A stretch of DNA of 64,000 nt from an uncultured Trueperaceae bacterium (GTDB lineage Bacteria > Deinococcota > Deinococci > Deinococcales > Trueperaceae): NCBI GenBank assembly GCA_937907415.1, contig CALCHY010000302.1, forward strand, positions 33,916 through 97,915, in the 5' to 3' direction. The notes beneath the pieces are model-generated. The model searched no databases and was not told the DNA's origin. It saw only the letters and a list, made by a program, of their open reading frames with translations. This document shows, piece after piece, positions 42,408-50,106 of the stretch (positions within the stretch are counted from its first letter, which is position 1; every line of letters begins with the position of its first letter). Both the position numbers and the translations under genes were made by a program.

Positions 42408-42959
42408 ATGCCACGACCGACTTGCAGCCAATGCGGTAACTCGAACGCCGTCAAGGTAAGCCACGTGTACGAGTCCGGCACGACCTCCGTCGAGACGACG
42501 GGCTCCTCGGTGGGCGCCGCGATCGGCTCGCAGTCGATCTCCCCAGTGGTGATGGGGCACCAGGCGACCTCGACTAGCACCACGCTGCTCGCTAGTCGCT
42601 TGGCGCCGCCGAAGGTAGACCGGGAGAAGGAGAGGGGCAAGCAGTTGGTGACCGGGCTGTGGATGCTCGGGGCCGGCGTCGTGTTCGCCATCATCTGCAG
42701 CGCGTCTCTGCAGAGCTCGCGCAACAGCATGTTCATCAGCGGCCAGACCGACGGGATGGTAGCCCTGGTGTTTTTAGCGGCCGTCGGGGTGGCCATCGTG
42801 GGCTTGATCATGGTTGGCCACGCGGGGCTCACCACGAGCGACGCCATCAACGAGGACATGAAGGGCCGCCAAGAACTCGCGCGGTGGCAGACACTGTGGC
42901 TGTGCAACGGGTGCGGGCATACCTTCGAGTGGACGCCTAAGCCGGAGGCGGCAGATTAG
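42408..42959 (+). CDS. Zinc-ribbon two-TM membrane protein, copy 2
   Basis: A 183-residue paralogue of the protein at 33492. The N-terminal ribbon TCSQCGNSNAVKVSHVYESG is nearly the same as in copy 1 (CPHCGSSNLVKVSHAYESG). It is followed by a Ser/Thr linker, two membrane helices (LWMLGAGVVFAIICSASLQ and MVALVFLAAVGVAIVGLIMV) and the second ribbon half WLCNGCGHTFEW. The ATG has GGAGG at 6 nt. The two copies bracket the 34-42 kb accessory block. Function unknown. Confidence 0.75.
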   Translation: MPRPTCSQCGNSNAVKVSHVYESGTTSVETTGSSVGAAIGSQSISPVVMGHQATSTSTTLLASRLAPPKVDREKERGKQLVTGLWMLGAGVVFAIICSASLQSSRNSMFISGQTDGMVALVFLAAVGVAIVGLIMVGHAGLTTSDAINEDMKGRQELARWQTLWLCNGCGHTFEWTPKPEAAD

Positions 42960-42987
42960 GAGCACCTCTACGCCCGAGAAGCCAGGG

Positions 42988-42993
42988 TAGCGT
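42988..42993 (+). promoter_or_regulatory. Leaderless -10 box TAGCGT before ATG 43000
   Basis: TAGCGT, six bases, then ATG 43000. It argues for ATG 43000 rather than the in-frame ATG at 42994, which directly abuts the box. Confidence 0.4.
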
Positions 42994-42999
42994 ATGGCG

Positions 43000-43488
43000 A
43001 TGGCTGCGACGACAGTAGGAGGGCGAACTCGACCGGAGCTGCGCGCGTTAGGCGTGCGGGCGGGGCGCGTGGCGCTGCTCGCGGTCTTGATCACCGTCGT
43101 TGAGGTGGTCTTCTCGTTCCCGCTGGTGAGCTCCATGGCTGGGCGGGCGTTCGCCGCGTCATGTGGAGCGGTGAGGGCGGCGGACGCGGGCTTGCCCGAG
43201 CGCGTGCTGGTGTTCGTGGATGAGAACAGGGCGTGCCTCTCCGGGGATTCGGAGGGCGTGACGGCCGGGCGGGTCGTCGTCGTGGCCGGGTTGGAAGGGC
43301 CGCTGTTGCGGCACGAGATGGCGCACGTCGAGCAAGTGGAGCGCCTGGGTAGTCTCGGGTTCGCCCTGTCGTATGGCGCGATGAAGGTGTGGGCGTCGGC
43401 GCACGGTGGGCACCCTTACCTGGATCACCCGTTCGAGCTCGAGGCCATCCGGCGTGAGGTGCCCACACATCTTGATTCCATTAATTGA
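43000..43488 (+). CDS. Membrane-anchored small zinc metallopeptidase-like protein
   Basis: A 162-residue protein with one N-terminal membrane helix (ALLAVLITVVEVVFSFPLV) and a C-terminal domain carrying LLRHEMAHVEQVERLG, a canonical HExxH zinc site, followed by LGFALSYG and HPYLDHPFELEAIRRE, where the Glu could be the third ligand. Small HExxH proteins of this type (DUF4157-like) are peptidases or peptidase-like. It is probably anchored with the catalytic part outside the cytoplasm. Downstream the same frame stays open after the stop for about 70 codons, without a start. Confidence 0.65.
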   Translation: MAATTVGGRTRPELRALGVRAGRVALLAVLITVVEVVFSFPLVSSMAGRAFAASCGAVRAADAGLPERVLVFVDENRACLSGDSEGVTAGRVVVVAGLEGPLLRHEMAHVEQVERLGSLGFALSYGAMKVWASAHGGHPYLDHPFELEAIRREVPTHLDSIN

Positions 43489-43835
43489 AGCCAGAGTCGC
43501 ATCCTTGCATCGCGCCGCGATCGAGCAAAAGTCTTCCGGTCTCAATACTTTGCACGATCGATCCTCAAAACGCGTGCAGTTCTTTCGATGGCTACGCGAG
43601 ACGCGAAATTCTCTCTTGCTGACTGTGCGGCGGATTCCCTCTTTGCTATACCCCACTACATCCTTGCCGGTCGGATAGAGAAGGCTCTTTCAACTCCAGA
43701 AAGCTTCACCTAAGTGCAACGTCCCATCACGCCACCTGGACCCCCGTTGAACCAAGACCTTCCGCTATAGAGGGCCCCCAGAAGGAAGGTCGAGTATGCC
43801 TGCGTCCTATGCTATGAGGAGCAAAGCTCCATACA
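43489..43835. other. Low-GC spacer with an open frame lacking a start
   Basis: After the metallopeptidase stop the same frame continues (RSQYFARSILKTRAVLSM, then DAKFSLADCAADSLFAIPHY) to a stop near 43712. The only internal start is ATG 43589, without a ribosome site. It may be a gene remnant. GC is visibly lower than in the neighbours. Nothing else is seen. Confidence 0.4.
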
Positions 43836-44117
43836 TTGCTTAGCCGGGCTCCATCCCGAACTTTGGCGCCCTTGGAAGTTCGTGTGGGACTTCAGTTCGA
43901 AACTGATGCCGCTCGAAGCGAGATTCGAACCGACAGCTATTCCGTATCCATTGGCGAATGGATTAGCCAGTACGAGCGTAGAGAACTAGACATCCATCCA
44001 GAGTTCCAACGCTTCTTCCGTTGGACTCGGGAGCAGAAGTCTAGGTTGATAGAGTCCATTCTTCTCTTCTCGATGATCTTCTGGTCCGTAGTCATCATCA
44101 ACCTCCGCATCAACTAG
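43836..44117 (+). pseudogene. DUF262 (GmrSD-like) N-terminal fragment
   Basis: The frame contains DSYSVSIGEWISQYERRELD and IHPEFQRFFRWTREQKSRLI then ESILL, the N-terminal signature of DUF262 proteins such as GmrS and BrxU. In full proteins ESILLGIPIPPIF follows; here it turns into unrelated residues and stops, so only about 60 of several hundred residues remain. This is a relic of a restriction- or defence-type gene. Confidence 0.65.
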
Positions 44118-44191
44118 GGGTCGATGACCGTCAGATCGAGTCCCAACCATCACAACGATGCCCTTGGCGCCCTTGCGGCCAGCCCGGCCGT

Positions 44192-46198
44192 TCACCGACA
44201 CTCCATCCCAGCAACACTCTCGGCGGGAACCACCCCAGTCACGTCCATCAACTGCGCGGTCCTATACTCTTCGCTTCCGACCGGTAGCAGCGTGAGCTCG
44301 TAGAGAGGCAGCATCAACTGGTGGGCAACAAGACCAAACTCGGCCGTCTTGTCATCATCGAGTTCGTACCCAACCCCCGGACGCCGGAGGCTCGCCAGCA
44401 GCGCGCTCCCGTCCAACTGGCCGTGCGCCTCCAACGCTCCAGCCGCCGCCTGCTGAAGCACCCGAACGGCGGTATATGCCTGCCACGCGACAGCGTCAGG
44501 AAGGACGCCCCACCGCGCAAGGTAATCGGATGCATAGGTGCCGTCATCTACGCCAGCGTCCCATGCAGCTATGCGCGGAGTAGACGTGAGAGACCCCGCG
44601 TCACGTGCGACTGTCCAATAGAACTGCCTGAGCGTCGCACCGCCTGTCGGCAGCGCGTATACGGGAGCCGTCAGGCCGCTGCTCGCGTACTGCCCAAGGA
44701 AAACCAGCTGCGCGTCGGCATCAAGTAGGAGCACCACTCCGTCCGCGCCACTCATGCTGATCTCGTCGAAAGCCGGTCCGTAGTACGGCAGCTGCGGCCC
44801 CACGCTCGCGCTTCCAGCAAGCCAACCGTTCGCCAGGCGCGCGTCAAAAGATGTGTTGAGGTCGGTAAGAAGAGTCTGGCCAAACTGAGTGTCCGGGTAA
44901 ACCACGATCAGGCGCCGCAGGGAGGCCGCCTGAACTACCCTGGCCATCGCCCCGAAATAGTCGCTAGTCCCCGGCGCCACGTTGAATACGGTCGACTCGC
45001 ACGTATCGGTGCGCAATGCAGGGTCAGTGTCCGCGATGTTGACTACCGGAAGGCCGAATTCGCTGCCCACGTCCGCAAGACGCGCAGCCTGGCCCTCACC
45101 AATTCCGCCAGCCAGCGCGGCCACTCCAGCCACCGCCGCCAGGCGCCTCGCCGCACGCTCAGCTGCAGCTGCGTTAGGCGCTGAGGCAAGGTAGAGCGTT
45201 ACCGGTACCTCGTTGCCCATACCGGGTTTCTCCTCAGCCAGCAACGCCCCACGCCGAGCGGCTTCGGCCTGCGCTTCGGCGTTATCAGGCAGGCGCGGGT
45301 CCTCGAGTACCTGCAAGGGCAGGACTAACCCAACTCGCAACTCGCCATTAGAGGCCTCTTCAGTGGCGCCAACAAACGGTTCTGGCGCCACGGGCCTCTC
45401 AACGTGAAGCTCATCTAACAGCGCCTGAACCTGGGCCCAGCGCGCAACTAAGGCACGGTTGAGAGCGTCACGAAGCGCCTCGTCACCCGGCCGCACGCCC
45501 AACGTGATCGGCTGGGTGAGACTAAGGAACGGCATGTCGAACTCAGGGGTAACCGGAGTCAGCTCAAGTGCCAAGCCCTCGACGGCAGTGAAGTAGCCAG
45601 CCACCGGACCCCATGCGATGCCAACGTCAATAGTACCGTCGGCCACCGAATCGACGATGCTAGACGGCGCATCCCTGGCCGTGAAGTGCACCAGGTGCTC
45701 TAGAGGTACTCGGGACTGAAGTGCGAGGTCGAGAGGTCCGCCTCGGTTTACCCCCACGGTGGCGGTCGTGAGCAGTGGGTCGTCAAGCGATGTCGGCGCA
45801 CCGTAACCGGTGCGAGTAACAAAATACGCCGCTTGCGTGTAGTAGTTGAGCGTGTTGAGGTACGGGTCCTGGCCATCAACGACGCTCGTAATCACGTCGC
45901 ACTCCCCTACCGCAAGTTGGAGTCCGCCGTCAGTCTCGTGTCGTGGCAGCGGCATCCAGCTGAACACCACGGTCGCACCGAGCTCCTCGGCCAATAGAGC
46001 GGCCAAGCGGTTCTCGAAGCCCGTCCCGTCTCGACTCGAGTACGGAAGGTTGTCTTGGTCGCCACAAACGCGCAACTCCCATGATGCAGGCGTTTGTTGT
46101 TGCGCCGCCACATGCGTGGTGCAGAAAAGAACGGCGGCTCCAAGAAGAACGCTTGCCACCCTCCTTAGGGTGGCAAGCGTGAGTGGACTGGAGTTCAT
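44192..46198 (-). CDS. XoxJ/MxaJ-like and type-I periplasmic-binding domain fusion
   Basis: A 668-residue exported protein. After a signal peptide (VASVLLGAAVLFCTTHVAAQ) residues about 38-275 form a family 3 solute-binding domain like quinoprotein-associated MxaJ/XoxJ: RVCGDQDNLPYSSRDGTGFE, then GECDVITSVVDGQDPYLNTL, DGTIDVGIAWGPVAGYF and DMPFLSLTQPITLGVRPGD. Residues about 285-650 are a type-I (branched-chain amino-acid-like) binding domain: LRVGLVLPLQ, GVAALAGGIGEGQAARLADV and LIVVYPDTQFGQTLLTDL. ATG 46198 overlaps the dehydrogenase stop (ATGA). XoxJ assists lanthanide methanol dehydrogenases; this fusion may assist or sense for the upstream enzyme. Confidence 0.75.
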   Translation of the reverse strand: MNSSPLTLATLRRVASVLLGAAVLFCTTHVAAQQQTPASWELRVCGDQDNLPYSSRDGTGFENRLAALLAEELGATVVFSWMPLPRHETDGGLQLAVGECDVITSVVDGQDPYLNTLNYYTQAAYFVTRTGYGAPTSLDDPLLTTATVGVNRGGPLDLALQSRVPLEHLVHFTARDAPSSIVDSVADGTIDVGIAWGPVAGYFTAVEGLALELTPVTPEFDMPFLSLTQPITLGVRPGDEALRDALNRALVARWAQVQALLDELHVERPVAPEPFVGATEEASNGELRVGLVLPLQVLEDPRLPDNAEAQAEAARRGALLAEEKPGMGNEVPVTLYLASAPNAAAAERAARRLAAVAGVAALAGGIGEGQAARLADVGSEFGLPVVNIADTDPALRTDTCESTVFNVAPGTSDYFGAMARVVQAASLRRLIVVYPDTQFGQTLLTDLNTSFDARLANGWLAGSASVGPQLPYYGPAFDEISMSGADGVVLLLDADAQLVFLGQYASSGLTAPVYALPTGGATLRQFYWTVARDAGSLTSTPRIAAWDAGVDDGTYASDYLARWGVLPDAVAWQAYTAVRVLQQAAAGALEAHGQLDGSALLASLRRPGVGYELDDDKTAEFGLVAHQLMLPLYELTLLPVGSEEYRTAQLMDVTGVVPAESVAGMECR

Positions 46199-48783
46199 TG
46201 CCCAGCGGCGGCTGATGAGCTCGATTTGAGAGCGAAGACCCACACGGCGCCGCCGCTCACCGGGTTGAATGGCACACCGTAAATCACAGCTGCCTGGGCG
46301 ATGTAGCTGGCGGCCACGCCGCCGTAGCCGGCCTCAACCGCGATGTATTGGACTCCATCGAGTTCGAACGAGACAGGCACCCCGACCACGCTCGAGTTCG
46401 TCTTGAAGCGCCAGACGATCTCACCGGTCTTCGCGTCGTAAGCGCGCAGTTCCCGGTCGTAGATGTCCCCGCCGAACACCAGTCCGCCAGCGGTAGCCAT
46501 AACTGGCGAGCGGACGGGCATCTGCTGGTCGTGCCGCCAAACGACTTCACCGGTGGCGACGTCGATTGCTTGCAGGGCGCCCGCGCCAACTACATCGGTG
46601 GGAATGTACTTCTTGTTGATGGCGCCGGTAAAGGTCTGGCCAGCGCGGTACTCCGCGTCGGTGCCCTGAATGGTCATGCAGAATTCCATTGTCGGTATGT
46701 AGGCGTAGCCCGTGTCGGGGCTGTACGCCAAGCCGAACCAGTTGTTCCCTCCACCCGTAGCCGGACAGGTATTAACAGTCTTGCCAACTCCAGGCTTGCG
46801 GTCGTCCGGGATGATGGGGCGGCCGTCGGCGTCGAAGCCGGTGATGGTGCGGTCTGCTGTCGCAATGTAGGGTTCGCCGTAGACGAAGCCGAGGTTCGTT
46901 CGGTCGAGCAGGTAGAAGTTCCCGCTACGCGCGGCGTGGATGAGGCCCTTGAGTTGCTTGCCGTCACGCTCGATGTCCACGAGCGTTTGGTCAGAGATCT
47001 CGTCGTAGTCCCAACTGTCGTTCGGGACGTACTGGTAGTGCGACTTGATCTCACCGGTGTCTGCGTCTAGCGCAACCACCGAGGCAGTGTAGAGGTTGTC
47101 GCCAGGCCTTAGGTCGCCCATCCACGGGGCAGCGTTGCTGGTACCCCAATAGGTGATGTTGGTTTCTGGGTCGTATGAACCCGTGACCCATATAGCGCCG
47201 CCACCAGTCTTCCAGGTGTCGCCTGGCCAGGTCTCGCTGCCGGGTTCGCCCGGGGCTGGAATCATGTGCGTCTTCCAGTCGAGTGCACCGGTCTCCGAGT
47301 CGAATGCGGCTACGAAGCCGCGGACGCCGTACTCGCCACCTGCGGCTCCAACGAGGATCTTGCCGTGGACTGCGAGAGGCGCGAGGGTCATCGCGTAGCC
47401 TAGGAGGTAGTCCTCAACCGGCACGTCCCACACGAGCTCGCCCGTGGTGGCCGTGAACGCGAGAAGGTGCGCGTCAAGTGTTGCGAGGTATACCTTGTCG
47501 CCGTAGAGTGCCACGCCGCGGTTGACCATCCCGCAACAGACCTCTGGGGCCACGTCAGCAGGCAACTCCCGCGCGTACTTCCAGATGAGGTCGCCTGTCC
47601 TTGCATCCAATGCGAAGAGTGTGCTGAACGGGCCCGTCGCAAACATCATCCCACCGTTCACGATTGGCGGCGCCTCGTGACCGTCAGACATGCCAGTGCC
47701 GAACGACCACACCGGAACCAGGTCAGTGACGTTGTCGACGGTAATCTGATCCAACGGACTGAAGGCCTGCAAGTCGTACGTGCGCTTATACATGAGCCAG
47801 TTCTCCGGCTCTGGCTGGGTGAGGCGCGCGTCGGTTACTGAGTCGTAGGTGCCTTGATAAACGGTTGGCGTCACCGCCGGCGGCGTGAACGGTGGTATTG
47901 GCGTAGGGGTTGCACCCGCCCGCGTCGTCGGTGCAGCAGTCATGCTGGCGCTGATGTTTGCGAACCCTGGGTCGGCAACCTGCCACATGCCGGAGAGATC
48001 CGCACCAATTGTGTCGCCTGCCGCCTTGTCTGCGGTCGAGAGGTAAAGCGGCCAACCCCGGAACGTTACCTGCTGCGAACCGTCGGCTCGCGCTACGGTC
48101 CCGAGGTCGCTGGCTGTTACGCCATTGCCGGCGGCGGCCGTACCCGCCACAATCAGCGGCGTCCAGTGCGTGGTGCACGGTGCCACGCAGTGACTCGTAC
48201 CGGTGAGCGAGTCGTTGAGGAAGACATATAGGGTCATTCCGTTACCGTCAACCAGACGCTCGGCGCCAGGCGCCGACGCCACTGCAACGGTTACGGCCGC
48301 GGCCGCTGGCGTTGCGCTGGCTGCTGCGGGCGCAGGCGCTGCAGCTGATTGGCCTGGGCTGTTTTCGCCCGCGTGAGTCTGACCAGCTGGCGCCGCAGCT
48401 GCGGCCGCCGGCGCGTTGGCGCTCCCGCCTGCGCGTACGGCGGCTACCTGATCTGCGGTTACCGCACCGAAGTCGTTCTGCCACGAGGTGCGCTCGAACG
48501 TCGCCACGGCCGCGATCTCGGCGTCGGAGAGGGCCGCCGCGAACGGGGGCATGGTGTTGCCCCCATTCAGAATCTGCCTGATGTGAAAGTCGGGGTCCTT
48601 CAAGTTGGCGTCGTTAGCTAGAGGTACTCCGACACCACCTTGGCCCTCAGCCCCGTGACAGACAGTACAGTTCGCCGTATAGACGGCCTGCCCGTCTGGC
48701 GGGGTCTGCGCCGAGGCGAACCCCACTGAAAGGCATAAGAATGCGAGCAATCCCCAGATGGCGTGTCGGCGAAAGTATTTCAT
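46195..48783 (-). CDS. Cytochrome c-PQQ alcohol dehydrogenase with lanthanide-type ligands
   Basis: An 862-residue periplasmic quinohaemoprotein. After a signal peptide comes a cytochrome c domain with CTVCH (39-43) and probable axial Met78. A Pro/Ala linker follows, then a COG4315 'secreted repeat' domain (about 175-272, LVDGNGMTLYVFLND, CVAPCTTHWTPL). The PQQ propeller (about 320-860) has vicinal Cys416-Cys417 (EVCCGMVNRG). Predicted metal ligands are Glu484 (GGEYG), Asn550 (YWGTSN), Asp592 and Asp594 (SWDYD). The extra Asp two residues after the catalytic Asp is the mark of lanthanide-dependent enzymes; calcium types have Ala there. AGGAGG precedes ATG 48783. Confidence 0.88.
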   Translation of the reverse strand: MKYFRRHAIWGLLAFLCLSVGFASAQTPPDGQAVYTANCTVCHGAEGQGGVGVPLANDANLKDPDFHIRQILNGGNTMPPFAAALSDAEIAAVATFERTSWQNDFGAVTADQVAAVRAGGSANAPAAAAAAPAGQTHAGENSPGQSAAAPAPAAASATPAAAAVTVAVASAPGAERLVDGNGMTLYVFLNDSLTGTSHCVAPCTTHWTPLIVAGTAAAGNGVTASDLGTVARADGSQQVTFRGWPLYLSTADKAAGDTIGADLSGMWQVADPGFANISASMTAAPTTRAGATPTPIPPFTPPAVTPTVYQGTYDSVTDARLTQPEPENWLMYKRTYDLQAFSPLDQITVDNVTDLVPVWSFGTGMSDGHEAPPIVNGGMMFATGPFSTLFALDARTGDLIWKYARELPADVAPEVCCGMVNRGVALYGDKVYLATLDAHLLAFTATTGELVWDVPVEDYLLGYAMTLAPLAVHGKILVGAAGGEYGVRGFVAAFDSETGALDWKTHMIPAPGEPGSETWPGDTWKTGGGAIWVTGSYDPETNITYWGTSNAAPWMGDLRPGDNLYTASVVALDADTGEIKSHYQYVPNDSWDYDEISDQTLVDIERDGKQLKGLIHAARSGNFYLLDRTNLGFVYGEPYIATADRTITGFDADGRPIIPDDRKPGVGKTVNTCPATGGGNNWFGLAYSPDTGYAYIPTMEFCMTIQGTDAEYRAGQTFTGAINKKYIPTDVVGAGALQAIDVATGEVVWRHDQQMPVRSPVMATAGGLVFGGDIYDRELRAYDAKTGEIVWRFKTNSSVVGVPVSFELDGVQYIAVEAGYGGVAASYIAQAAVIYGVPFNPVSGGAVWVFALKSSSSAAAGQ

Positions 48784-48979
48784 GCACCATGCCTCCTGAC
48801 GGCCCCATGGCGGGGTCGCGCGACGACAAAAGCGGGTTTCTCACGCCCTGCTTACAGTCGTCACATGTTGTTATAACAGGTGCCTGAGTAAGGCTCCGGT
48901 CAGGTGACACAGGCCATGTAGCGAGAACCGTTAGGTACTTATGTCGCGGTGCAATATTCCGATTGTCGGTGAACCCTAG
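48784..48979. promoter_or_regulatory. Upstream region of the PQQ dehydrogenase operon
   Basis: On the minus strand TATAAC (complement near 48872-48877) is a possible -10, leaving a leader of about 80 nt with the AGGAGG site. No -35 is convincing. Nothing else is recognisable. Confidence 0.3.
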
Positions 48980-49435
48980 GGCCGCCTCCCCGTCTTCGAG
49001 AGGGCCTCTATAGACGAGTTGACGGAACTACAGGCACCGCTGGTGCGCTTCCGCGCCGCAATGATTCGCTTCAGCGCGGCCGCGAAGGACGCACCCTAGG
49101 ACGACGACTTCCGCCACGAGGCCGAACTGATCCTCCTTCAGGAAGTGGAGCCCGCACTCAAGGAACTAGATGAGCTCGTCCACGAGGACTCCTACCTACG
49201 GCACTTTATCGATGCAGTAGTGGGGGATTGGAAGTCTCTCGGCGCCCTCGGCCTCGCCGTAACCAACTGGGGACAGCTTGCGGGCGAGCTGCTAGGTGTT
49301 CCGCCCACCGCGGTAGCGGGCCTACTAGCCACGCATAACGCCAGGAAAGCCGAAGCGAACAGGAAGGCTATAGACAAACAGGTACGAAGCCACGAGATGT
49401 TCTTCGTCTACCGGCTTAACAACTTCAAAGACTGA
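48980..49435 (+). pseudogene. Gene remnant with in-frame stop
   Basis: One frame stays open except for a TAG at about 49097: RASIDELTELQAPLVRFRAA, stop, then DDDFRHEAELILLQEVEPAL and LVTNWGQLAGELLGVP-like helical sequence to 49435. There is no start before the TAG. The continuous helical pattern on both sides suggests a nonsense-mutated remnant (for example Trp to stop) that has also lost its 5' end. The part from GTG 49145 could still be made as a 96-residue protein, but no ribosome site is obvious. Family not recognised. Confidence 0.5.
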
Positions 49436-49503
49436 CGAGCGGGGCCTCTGTTGTGGGCGGGGTCACACTTACAACCTACATTTGATGACGCGAAGTCTAT
49501 TGC

Positions 49504-49695
49504 TCAGGCGTGCCCGCCCGACAGAATGTGCCGCACCAGCTTCAGCACGAGCTCGCCCTTGCCAGCGCCTACCAACGCCTGCGGCACGTCACCGTCCAGC
49601 GCCGGGTGCGGTGCGGCCAGCCACAACTCCACGCTCGCCTCGTCAGCCGACAGCTGGCGCAGGCCCTCACGGATCTCCTCAAATACACTTTCCAC
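49504..49695 (-). CDS. Orphan Xre/MbcA/ParS-type antitoxin C-domain (DUF2384-like)
   Basis: A 63-residue ORF reading GTG 49695 with GGA(A)AG nearby. It contains ELWLAAPHPALDGDVPQALV followed by LVLKLVRHILSGGHA, which fits the toxin-binding domain of MbcA/ParS antitoxins (Wl..pn..L.G..P..ll...G...v...L..i..G). The usual N-terminal HTH half and any RES or ParT toxin are missing, so it may be a remnant or a minimal regulator. Confidence 0.5.
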   Translation of the reverse strand: MESVFEEIREGLRQLSADEASVELWLAAPHPALDGDVPQALVGAGKGELVLKLVRHILSGGHA

Positions 49696-50095
49696 CCTCT
49701 GGTCCAGTCACGCTGCTATACTGCTCCCCAACCGGCCATTCCCACATCCGAATCGGCCACCGCAGTCCTCAAGAAACAGCCCTACCGGCCATTTCCAATC
49801 GCCGCCAAGCTCACGTTTACGAACCTCGAAACAGCAATCACAGCAAACGCTGGGAGCACCGCGGCGCCGCTTAAGGCGCCTACCCAGTAAGCGGTACTTC
49901 CCCATACAATTATGCCATTCTCCCGATTCAACGCTACGGCTGACTACTCCTACTTCCGCAGGTGTTCCCGGACTGGCAGAAGAGGTTTCCGAACAAACCG
50001 GACGAAAAGCACAACATTAGTGGTCCTAACAACACAAGAGGCGGACGCACCCTAACCCTTCACCCCCGACAGTCAGCCACAAGATGCAAACACGG
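49696..50095. other. Intergenic stretch without a supportable gene
   Basis: About 400 bp of mixed, lower-GC sequence. ACCGGCCATT is repeated directly (49731 and 49783 areas). No ORF with a start signal is convincing. Confidence 0.3.
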
Positions 50096-50101
50096 TAGGA
50101 T
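50096..50101 (+). promoter_or_regulatory. Leaderless -10 box TAGGAT before GTG 50107
   Basis: TAGGAT, five bases, then GTG 50107; the layout matches the other leaderless sites except for one base less. Confidence 0.45.
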
Positions 50102-50106
50102 GGAAT

